Below, piece by piece: positions 1 to 5,318 of a stretch of 5,318 bases of DNA (within the stretch, counting starts at the first letter, position 1; every line of letters starts with the position of its first letter). Source of the DNA: Syntrophaceae bacterium (GTDB lineage Bacteria; Desulfobacterota; Syntrophia; Syntrophales; UBA2185); the NCBI GenBank assembly GCA_017885225.1, contig JAFNGM010000184.1, positions 1-5,318 of the forward strand, read 5' to 3'. A program made the translations under genes and the position numbers. Under the pieces are notes generated by a model. It searched no databases, was not told the origin of the DNA, and saw only the letters and a program-made list of their open reading frames with translations.

Positions 1-93
1 TATAAGCTGTTATAATTATAACTACATCATTATTGATATCCATTGCAAGTCCAGCGGTTTCATTCTGAGACGCCCTTTCTCGATGATACAATC

Positions 94-216
94 CTATGAT
101 TCAACAATCCTGATCTCTTCCTCCGTCAATCCATAGAGGTCATAAACGAGCCGGTCGATCTGGCGCTGGAGGATTTTATTGTCATGCTCTGTTTTTTGAA
201 TCTGCCGGCTTATGCT
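94..216 (-). pseudogene. C-terminal remnant of an Eco57I/TaqI-type restriction-modification DNA methylase
   Basis: The minus strand is open for 40 codons, ending at TAG (94-96). The peptide contains KTEHDNKILQRQIDRL followed by VYDLYGLTEEEIRIVES. This matches what I remember of the conserved extreme C-terminus of type IIG/Eco57I-like N6-adenine methylases, where a 'KTPHEK..LQRQID..ID.LVY.LYGLT.EEI.IVE' pattern follows the specificity domain. Such proteins usually exceed 800 residues. Here the frame is closed by TGA at 217-219, and neither neighbouring frame upstream resumes recognisable methylase sequence. There is no plausible start codon or ribosome binding site. I infer a dead 3' fragment left after deletion or rearrangement. 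The family match is from memory of the signature, not from a search. Confidence 0.6.
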
Positions 217-565
217 TCATAACACCTACAAAGTGAGCGAATGCAGTCCAAGTAAAAATAACCATTACAGATAGAAAGCTGGTAGAAAATTCATGGGAAT
301 ATATCTTCAGTATTCTGAAGAAAAAATAGCGGTAGTAATTCTGATCCCAACCATCCATGAAATGATTATATCCAATCCTGATAAAGTAAAAGAAATGGTA
401 TGGTGTGAAAATGCGCGTCCGGATTATACGAAAAGCCGTCTGCCATACTTTGCGTAAGATGTGAAATTGATGTCTGCACCATTTTGAACGATCATTCCAA
501 CATTACCCTCACAACTGTGGTAAAACCACCCGTAGTCATACCCTACAATTTATAACCATTTTTTC
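217..565. other. Non-coding or decayed stretch upstream of the ATPase promoter
   Basis: I see no convincing gene in these roughly 350 bases. The longest plus-strand frame with an ATG (293-457, 54 aa, starting MGIYLQYSEEK) lacks a Shine-Dalgarno sequence and matches nothing I recognise. A minus-strand frame from 549 down to 427 is open for 41 codons without a start. A small perfect inverted repeat, GTGGT-AAA-ACCAC, lies at 517-529, about 37 bp before the -35 box of the promoter at 566. It could be an operator or chance. With the methylase remnant next to it, the stretch most resembles debris of lost genes. Confidence 0.4.
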
Positions 566-594
566 TTGACACACAATACATGCTTCCTTATACT
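566..594 (+). promoter_or_regulatory. Sigma70-type promoter for the PilB/GspE-like ATPase gene
   Basis: A perfect -35 box TTGACA (566-571) is followed, after a 17-bp spacer, by TATACT (589-594), one mismatch from the -10 consensus. Transcription should start near 600. This would leave a 5' leader of about 205-210 nt before the ATG at 809, long and very A-rich, so there is room for post-transcriptional control. No sigma54 (-24/-12) element is visible upstream, although such promoters are common for pilus genes. Confidence 0.65.
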
Positions 595-731
595 CCCCCG
601 CTCAAACAAAAGATCAACTTATCATCAAAAAAAGATTCTTCAGTTACTTCAATTTTCTCCCATACATAAAATATTTTTTTATGGTATAGAGCTCAAGTTC
701 AGTGATCAAAAAAGATTAAAAAAAAACAATC

Positions 732-774
732 TGCACGAGCACGCACATTAGAAGATGAAATAACCTCTCGTGCA
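732..774 (+). promoter_or_regulatory. Inverted repeat (possible stem-loop) in the ATPase mRNA leader
   Basis: TGCACGAG (732-739) and CTCGTGCA (767-774) are perfect 8-bp reverse complements separated by 27 nt. They lie inside the predicted leader and end 16 nt before the AAGGAG ribosome binding motif (791-796). As RNA they could form a hairpin next to the translation start region. As DNA they could be two half-sites of an operator. There is no T-run after it, so it is not an intrinsic terminator as it stands. Confidence 0.4.
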
Positions 775-790
775 ATCATTGTGGGGTGTT

Positions 791-803
791 AAGGAGCAGG
801 GGA
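791..803 (+). promoter_or_regulatory. Ribosome binding region that decides the ATPase start (ATG 809)
   Basis: AAGGAG (791-796) lies 12 nt before the ATG at 809, and a second purine block, AGGGGA (798-803), lies 5 nt before it. The more upstream in-frame start, GTG at 770, has no Shine-Dalgarno-like sequence before it and sits inside the inverted repeat at 732-774. The next ATG (818) is too far from the AAGGAG. ATG 809 is therefore preferred. Confidence 0.65.
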
Positions 804-808
804 AATTT

Positions 809-2896
809 ATGAAAAGAATGATTGGAGAAGCGCTTGTCGAAGGGGGGCTAATAACAAATGAACAGCTTGAGACCGCTCTCACCTTGCGCAAAAGTAAGAA
901 GAAACGTCTCGGTAAAATACTGTTGGAACTCGGGTATGTGACCGATATCCAGATCGCTGAAGTCCTTTCCAAACAGCAAAAACTTCCTCTTGTAGATCTC
1001 ACCAAATATGATCTATCGAAGGAACTCATTAACCTTGTGCCGAAAAATATTGCTGAAAAAGCAATCGTCCTGCCTCTTGAAATAAAAGAAAAAACGCTTC
1101 TGGTTGCCATGGCCGATCCTCTGGACTGGTCCACTATTGATGATATTACGTTCAGAACGGGTTTGAAGATCCAGGCAGCAGTCTCCTCGGAAACAGAATT
1201 ACTTGCTGCCATAGAAAAGCATTATGGGTCTGATGAGCGGTCATGGGACCTTTTGAAAGAGATCCCGCAATATGACGAAGTAGAGTTCGTGAAAGACTCA
1301 GCAGAAGAGGAAAAGGACATCAATATCCAGTCTCTCTACAAGCTCAGCGAAACCCCGCCCATCGTTAAGCTCGTGACTATGATCATTGTAGATGCAGTAA
1401 AATCCAGGGCAAGCGATATACATATACAACCACATGAAAAGTTTGTCCAGGTACGATACCGGGTAGACGGGGAGCTGCGAAATGTTCTCAAATATCCGAA
1501 ACGTATTCAAGACTCGGTTACATCGAGGATAAAAATCATATCGCGTCTTGATATCGTGAATAGGCGCACACCACAAGATGGCAGGAGTTCCTTGCGCTTG
1601 GAAAACAGGAGTGTCGATCTCAGGATATCCACCCTCCCGTCCATTTATGGTGAGAATATTGTTATACGGTTGCTGGATCAATCGACCGGTTTGATCCCCC
1701 TCAGCAAACTTGGAGTTCCGGAAGGGATCCTCGCTCCGCTTATTCAACTGGCAAGCCAACCTCAGGGCATGATTCTTGTTACCGGTCCTACCGGGAGCGG
1801 GAAAACGACAACTCTCTACAGCCTCTTACAGCAGCTGAGTACGGATACGGAAAGCATCTTCACCATTGAAGATCCTGTTGAATACCGTCTCGCCGGCATA
1901 ACCCAGGTAGGCGTGAACGAGGCTGTGAATATGACATTCCCTGCAATTCTTCGTTCCGTCTTAAGACAGGATCCCGATATCATCATGGTGGGTGAAATAC
2001 GGGATCTTGAAACTGCGGAGATTGCCGTACGTTCAGCCTTGACAGGGCATCTTGTCCTGAGCACTGTGCATACCAACGATACGGTAGCCACAATCACAAG
2101 ACTCCTGGATATCGGATTGGATGCGTATCTCGTGAGCTCAGCAGTCACGGGAATACTTGCCCAAAGACTGGTTCGGAGGATTTGTCCTGAGTGTAAGAGC
2201 AGGACCAATCCACCCGATATCATTATAGGCAGCAAGTTTCCACCACTCAAGACCTATTACAAAGGAATGGGGTGCCCATCCTGTCGTTATACGGGGTATC
2301 GGGGCCAGATTGGGGTCTATGAATTTTTGATCATGGACACTCGACTCAGAAGATTGATCGCAAAGAATGTGACAGGAGATGGGCTCTGGGATGTTGCCAG
2401 GGAATCTGGAGTAGTAACCCTTTTTGAAAATGCATGGGCAATGGTCGAGAATGGCACAACAACCTTCGATGAAGTGATCATGAAAATACCCTATAAACAC
2501 ACGGAGAGTGAGTTCAAGAGACAGGAAACAATTTCAAAAGCCCGGATTCTCATATTGAATATATCCGAAGAGGATCGTGTTATAATCCTCACGATCCTCG
2601 AGCCAGAGGGTTATGAAGTAACGAGCGCTTCCGGATATGACATTGTTGAAGTTACCGATAAAGTGCATCCCGATCTGATACTCATGAATACGTTTCCTGA
2701 ATGGATTGAAGAGGTAAAGAAATTGAGAAGCGACATCCGATATATGTATACACCTATTGTACTTCTTTCGGAGGATCCGACCAACGTAAATCGAGAACAG
2801 TGTATTGCATTGGGCATTAAGGTATTGTTATCCCAGCCCATAGATCCCCAGCGGTTGCTGGATCTTGTGCAGCGGGGAGATTCCAATAATTACTAA
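809..2896 (+). CDS. GspE/PilB-family type IV pilus / type II secretion ATPase with C-terminal pseudo-receiver domain
   Basis: Predicted cytoplasmic hexameric ATPase that would power pilin polymerisation for a type IV pilus or type II secretion pseudopilus. Numbering is from ATG 809 (695 aa); GTG 770 would add 13 residues but lacks a ribosome site. Residues 4-56 form an MshEN-type N-terminus with two tandem 24-residue motifs, then the rest of the GspE N-domain to about 141 (ADP at 102-104). An acidic linker (about 142-180) precedes N2D (RASDIHIQP from 200). The ATPase core has Walker A GPTGSGKTTT (326-335), Asp box TIEDPVEY (352-359), Walker B DIIMVGEIRD (390-399) with Glu396, His box TGHLVLSTVHTND (412-424), and zinc cysteines C459/C462/C489/C492. 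All catalytic motifs are intact, so the enzyme should be active. Typical PilB ends near residue 565. Here a receiver-like domain (about 577-690) is appended, lacking its phosphorylation residues. No pilC, pilT or pilin gene adjoins, so PilB versus GspE versus MshE cannot be settled and I give no symbol. Confidence 0.93.
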   Translation: MKRMIGEALVEGGLITNEQLETALTLRKSKKKRLGKILLELGYVTDIQIAEVLSKQQKLPLVDLTKYDLSKELINLVPKNIAEKAIVLPLEIKEKTLLVAMADPLDWSTIDDITFRTGLKIQAAVSSETELLAAIEKHYGSDERSWDLLKEIPQYDEVEFVKDSAEEEKDINIQSLYKLSETPPIVKLVTMIIVDAVKSRASDIHIQPHEKFVQVRYRVDGELRNVLKYPKRIQDSVTSRIKIISRLDIVNRRTPQDGRSSLRLENRSVDLRISTLPSIYGENIVIRLLDQSTGLIPLSKLGVPEGILAPLIQLASQPQGMILVTGPTGSGKTTTLYSLLQQLSTDTESIFTIEDPVEYRLAGITQVGVNEAVNMTFPAILRSVLRQDPDIIMVGEIRDLETAEIAVRSALTGHLVLSTVHTNDTVATITRLLDIGLDAYLVSSAVTGILAQRLVRRICPECKSRTNPPDIIIGSKFPPLKTYYKGMGCPSCRYTGYRGQIGVYEFLIMDTRLRRLIAKNVTGDGLWDVARESGVVTLFENAWAMVENGTTTFDEVIMKIPYKHTESEFKRQETISKARILILNISEEDRVIILTILEPEGYEVTSASGYDIVEVTDKVHPDLILMNTFPEWIEEVKKLRSDIRYMYTPIVLLSEDPTNVNREQCIALGIKVLLSQPIDPQRLLDLVQRGDSNNY
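2537..2878 (+). other. Degenerate receiver (REC) domain at the ATPase C-terminus
   Basis: Residues 577-690 follow the CheY-like pattern: RILIL-strand, helix ending LEPEGYEV, strand HPDLILMN, strand TPIVLLSE, and end LLSQPIDPQRLLDLV. The functional positions are changed. The acidic pair after strand 1 is N584-I585, the phospho-acceptor Asp is N627 (codon AAT, 2687-2689) and the conserved Lys is Q676. Only the Ser/Thr position (S654) is kept. I infer a fold kept for protein contact rather than phosphorylation. Confidence 0.85.
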
Positions 2897-2932
2897 AAAA
2901 AGGTGTCATAAGGTCAAAGCCTGACCCCATGA
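2895..2932 (-). terminator. Possible intrinsic terminator for minus-strand transcription
   Basis: Plus-strand TCAT-AA-GGTCA (2906-2916), loop AAGCC, and TGACC-CC-ATGA (2922-2932) form a 9-bp stem with a 2x2 internal mismatch. Read on the minus strand, the stem is followed after 4 nt (CACC) by seven T residues (complement of 2895-2901). This would stop transcripts running through from the ankyrin lipoprotein gene before they enter the ATPase gene as antisense. The stem is imperfect, the T-run is slightly displaced, and the gene it would serve ends about 440 bases away. It could instead be a palindromic repeat unit. There is no T-run on the plus-strand side. Confidence 0.35.
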
Positions 2933-3369
2933 TATGCAATGGATCCCCGTTCTCCATTAATACGTGAATGATTCTTCTGACATTTCTACGGGCGTCCTGT
3001 CCCCGATCTTTATATACAAAACCCCGCCCCATTTGAGAAACAGGGTTCAATAATTCTCTCATGGCATTACCCTTACAGAAATGGTTCAGATTAATTATTA
3101 ACCTTTTGACAATGCCTTTTCTAAATATGTTTTTTGTTCCAAATTCTTTTGTAAAGTCAAGAAACAAATTTCATTGATAACCATTTGAAAGGATGGATAT
3201 CTGTCAAAACTTCGGTATGCTCTGTTACAGGAAGTACACCACAGAAAAAATTGTAAATAATTTTCCTCTGGTCGATCGGTTGTTATTCTTGCCTCTTTCA
3301 CCTCTAACTCTTCACAACCTGTCTGATCTAAAAAGTGAAGATTATCATTTGAAGCGATTAAGCTTCTCT
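2897..3369. other. Convergent intergenic region without a supported gene
   Basis: These 473 bases separate the 3' ends of the two main genes. Besides the palindrome at 2906-2932 there are, on the minus strand, GGGGTCAGGC (complement of 2919-2928) and GGGGACAGGACGCCC (complement of about 2990-3004). These resemble motifs I associate with intergenic repeats near REP-associated tyrosine transposases in Desulfobacterota. No transposase remains here. A plus-strand frame (3193-3468) runs antisense into the lipoprotein gene, and minus-strand frames at 2817-3167 and 3098-3301 show no recognisable domain. A short hairpin (GAAGC/GCTTC, 3351-3366) sits just past the lipoprotein stop codon but has no adjacent T-run. 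Confidence 0.45.
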
Positions 3370-5310
3370 TTATTCGGCCCGAGTCAGAAAAGGGCAGTAA
3401 CTCCTCCGCCCTACAGGCATACTTCCGGCAAAAAGATCTATCCCATACCCAGGATATATGCTGAATAGCCTCGGGAGTGTCGCCCAGCGTGTAGCTTTGT
3501 ATTGATCATCGAGCCTGAAACGGGCACGGACTGTCCACAAATAGTAGCTGTGATGCTCCAAAGAACACTCAATTTTATGATTGTTGTCCTTTAATCCTTT
3601 TTTCTCATAAATCAAAACTCTTTCTGATTCATTGTCACGCCATACTCTGAGATCATAGGTAACATTACTGATACGATTGACAATCCCTTTCCGATCTACT
3701 CGAATGTCTTGTGCCGTGGGGAATGATTCCCACTTGAAGGTCGGCTGTAAGGTATCGATCGTTTTGCTCGCGTATGGATATTCCAGAGCAAATCCGGATA
3801 GACTCCCTAATATATAACGGGTATTCAATATCTTTGGAACAAGAATTTGCAGTGGACTCCCCACGAAAAGAGGGGAGTCCATAGATTCAAAGTATGCATA
3901 CAAAAACGCAAATTCAACAATATCTTCGGCAAGAGCCTCATACGCTTTCTCCACCTCTTTTTGTAATGCATCTGCACCAGCTTTGATCCATTCGCTGTAG
4001 TGGCGAGGCGGTCCTATGATGTATTTGAATTCTTGGGTGCTTGATTCAGTGCCGTGTACAAGCTTTGCCTGGACAATCATATAGAAGTAATACGCGTCCC
4101 TTCCTGTTCCCCCAATTTTTGCTGAGCCGATTTTTTTGACAGCGATTTCAAGAACGGTGTCGATTCCCTGCTTTACAAGAGCAGTGTAGTCGGGTTTGTC
4201 TCCAGGAGAAGACGGCCCAGCGTCCTTAACGACAATGAAATCACGATCTGTTTCTCTTTTACCCGCTGCCTGCACATACCTTGCCATGGTTTCCTGAATC
4301 TTGAGTTCAAGAAGGACTCTTTTGGTTTCATTTTCCATTTCCAGCACTTTTTTCTTTTCCAGCGCTTCTTCCTTCGTGTCACCGGAAACAACACCAACAA
4401 CCGTGCCTACAACTAAGCCAACACCTGCTCCAATCGGCATAAGGAAAATCGCTGCCGGGGTACCGGCCGTCACGAATACGCCAGCTCCTGCTCCTGCCGC
4501 TGTGCCGCTAAGAGCACTGCTGGCGACTTTAGACATCTTAGTGAAATTTATTGCATCAGTTTCTGGGAGGAAACGTGCCGGGAGGATCGCAATCTTCATG
4601 GTTCTCGTTCGTTCTTCAGGCGGGACCACTTGTAGAGGAATCTGGGTACATTCTGGCTGCATGGGTTTATGGGCAACTATGGGTACTTGCTCAACTTCAG
4701 TATCTTTTATGGGTACTTGCTCAGCTTCAGTATCTTTAAGGAGTTTCAAAAAAGATTCTAAAGCCTTCTTGTCTTCAGCTTTAAATATCCTTTTTATTAG
4801 CGGCTTTTGTAAGTGATACACATAATCAGAAGCTCTGTGGCCATAAGAATCGACAACATCAACATCTGCTCCCTTTTCAATTAGCATCCTTGCAATTTCG
4901 ATTTGTCCAGCTTGTATTGCTACAATTAGCGGCGTAGAACCATTCCTGTTACGAATATTAATATCTGCACCACTATCAACAAGGACATTAATAGTATCTT
5001 TGTTATCGACCATAGCGGCCAGCAATAGAGGAGTATCGCCCTGTTCATCTGCAATGTGAACGTTCGCGCCCTTTTCAATTAAAAATTTAACCGCATCTAT
5101 TTGATTATAGTATGCTGCGTAATGCAAGGGAGTCCAGCCCCATTTAGGATCACGCTCATTTATATTGTCGCTGCTGATGAGGGCATTCAGCTTGTTTATG
5201 TCGCCATCCTTTGCCGCCTTGGTTAGCGACGTCATTGTTGCGCACGCCATTAGATGAAATATTATCAGGAATACTATGAATGATGACGTCAATGATTTAG
5301 TATATCTCAT
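3370..5310 (-). CDS. Ankyrin-repeat lipoprotein with glycine-zipper-like segment and C-terminal Fn3-like domain
   Basis: A 646-aa protein. Residues 1-23 are a lipoprotein signal peptide: K5, hydrophobic 11-20, lipobox LMAC with C23. Ala at +2 argues against the Asp inner-membrane retention signal, so outer-membrane anchoring is likely. Ankyrin repeats span about 26-178: one degenerate, three good ones (57-89, 90-122, 123-155, with TPLHYAA/TPLLLAA/TPLIVAI cores and GA(N/D)V/I ends) and a partial. A linker holds a tandem decapeptide (192-211). MKIAILPARFLPE (238-250) opens a second region with a Gly/Ala-rich hydrophobic stretch (267-309), a charged helix (311-350) and an alpha/beta part to about 475. 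I recall this arrangement from uncharacterised Desulfobacterota proteins; its function is unknown. Residues 517-620 look like an Fn3-type beta domain (LQPTFKWE, YDLRVWR, YYLWTVRARF). The start is the first ATG and gives the intact signal peptide; upstream control lies beyond the window. Convergent with the ATPase gene. Probable role: periplasm-facing protein-protein scaffold (inference). Confidence 0.85.
   Translation of the reverse strand: MRYTKSLTSSFIVFLIIFHLMACATMTSLTKAAKDGDINKLNALISSDNINERDPKWGWTPLHYAAYYNQIDAVKFLIEKGANVHIADEQGDTPLLLAAMVDNKDTINVLVDSGADINIRNRNGSTPLIVAIQAGQIEIARMLIEKGADVDVVDSYGHRASDYVYHLQKPLIKRIFKAEDKKALESFLKLLKDTEAEQVPIKDTEVEQVPIVAHKPMQPECTQIPLQVVPPEERTRTMKIAILPARFLPETDAINFTKMSKVASSALSGTAAGAGAGVFVTAGTPAAIFLMPIGAGVGLVVGTVVGVVSGDTKEEALEKKKVLEMENETKRVLLELKIQETMARYVQAAGKRETDRDFIVVKDAGPSSPGDKPDYTALVKQGIDTVLEIAVKKIGSAKIGGTGRDAYYFYMIVQAKLVHGTESSTQEFKYIIGPPRHYSEWIKAGADALQKEVEKAYEALAEDIVEFAFLYAYFESMDSPLFVGSPLQILVPKILNTRYILGSLSGFALEYPYASKTIDTLQPTFKWESFPTAQDIRVDRKGIVNRISNVTYDLRVWRDNESERVLIYEKKGLKDNNHKIECSLEHHSYYLWTVRARFRLDDQYKATRWATLPRLFSIYPGYGIDLFAGSMPVGRRSYCPFLTRAE
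3853..3881 (-). repeat. Perfect 10-bp inverted repeat inside the lipoprotein coding sequence
   Basis: TGGACTCCCC (3853-3862) and GGGGAGTCCA (3872-3881) are exact reverse complements around a 9-nt loop. In the mRNA they form a strong GC-rich hairpin over codons for MDSPLFVGSP. No T-run follows on the minus strand, so termination is unlikely. It may be a chance result of the two similar Ser-Pro coding stretches, or a structure affecting translation speed. Confidence 0.8.
4678..4737 (-). repeat. Tandem 30-bp duplication inside the ankyrin lipoprotein gene
   Basis: Positions 4678-4707 and 4708-4737 are identical except for one base (A at 4694, G at 4724). They encode KDTEAEQVPI and KDTEVEQVPI in the linker between the ankyrin block and the glycine-rich segment. 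The near-identity points to a recent in-frame duplication, likely length-variable by replication slippage. Confidence 0.95.
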
Positions 5311-5318
5311 GCAAAAGT

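Noticed and set aside
293..457. Small plus-strand frame of 54 aa (MGIYLQYSEEK...)
   Set aside because: It has no Shine-Dalgarno sequence, no recognisable domain and no promoter. I kept it only as a note within the non-coding stretch.
427..549. Minus-strand open stretch encoding GNVGMIVQNGADIN, which looks faintly ankyrin-like
   Set aside because: It has no start codon and no ankyrin TPLH core, and it is only 41 codons between stops. Chance or unidentifiable gene debris fits better.
566..751. 61-codon plus-strand frame starting at TTG
   Set aside because: Its start codon is the -35 box of the promoter, there is no ribosome binding site, and the peptide is low-complexity from A-rich leader DNA.
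3106..3131. TTGACA at 3106-3111 as a promoter
   Set aside because: The nearest -10-like hexamers (TAAATA, TATGTT) are at wrong spacings (10 and 14 bp), and no supported gene follows.
2817..3301. Two overlapping minus-strand frames (2817-3167 and 3098-3301), considered as a frameshifted mobile-element protein
   Set aside because: Joining them gives no transposase or reverse transcriptase motif that I can name, and the first overlaps the end of the ATPase gene.
3351..3366. GAAGC/GCTTC hairpin just past the lipoprotein stop as its terminator
   Set aside because: The stem is only 5 bp with a 6-nt loop, and no T-run follows on the minus strand.
3193..3468. Plus-strand frame of 91 aa in the convergent region
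   Set aside because: Its last third is antisense to the lipoprotein gene, the composition is not protein-like and no domain is visible. The GGA before its ATG is too close to act as a ribosome site.
1..5318. CRISPR array, tRNA/rRNA genes, or insertion sequence with intact transposase
   Set aside because: I saw no regularly spaced repeats, no tRNA-like or rRNA-like sequence and no transposase catalytic motifs in any frame.

Overview
The window looks like accessory chromosome from a Gram-negative bacterium. My best guess is Desulfobacterota (former Deltaproteobacteria) or a neighbouring phylum. This rests on the style of the secretion/pilus ATPase, a lipoprotein carrying a lipobox, and GGGGTCAGG/GGGGACAGG-type intergenic motifs I associate with such genomes. 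It is inference, not a taxonomic assignment. Two full genes are present, facing each other (convergent), with AT-rich, decayed-looking DNA around them.

Layout. Positions 94-216 (minus strand) hold about 40 codons that read like the extreme C-terminus of an Eco57I/TaqI-type restriction-modification methylase, cut off by an in-frame stop: a gene remnant. Positions 217-565 contain no convincing gene. A good sigma70-type promoter (TTGACA, 17 bp, TATACT) at 566-594 is followed by an A-rich leader of about 200 nt. That leader contains an 8-bp inverted repeat (732-774), then a Shine-Dalgarno region and the ATG at 809.

The gene 809-2896 (plus) encodes a GspE/PilB-family hexameric ATPase of 695 aa. 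It has an N-terminal MshEN-type (c-di-GMP-binding family) module, a complete ATPase core with a tetracysteine zinc site, and an added C-terminal receiver (REC) domain. The receiver has lost its phospho-acceptor Asp, its acidic pocket and its Lys, so it should be a pseudo-receiver. No other pilus or secretion gene lies beside it.

Positions 2897-3369 are intergenic. They hold an imperfect palindrome beside an A7/T7 tract, a possible terminator for minus-strand transcription, and two GGGG(A/T)CAGG motifs. The gene 3370-5310 (minus) encodes a 646-aa predicted outer-membrane lipoprotein. It has ankyrin repeats, a short duplicated linker, a glycine-zipper-like hydrophobic segment, a domain of unknown function and a C-terminal Fn3-like segment.

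The two genes share no operon, and I see no direct functional link between them. The most notable observations are the ATPase fused to a degenerate receiver, the asymmetric c-di-GMP motifs in the same protein, and the multi-domain ankyrin lipoprotein.
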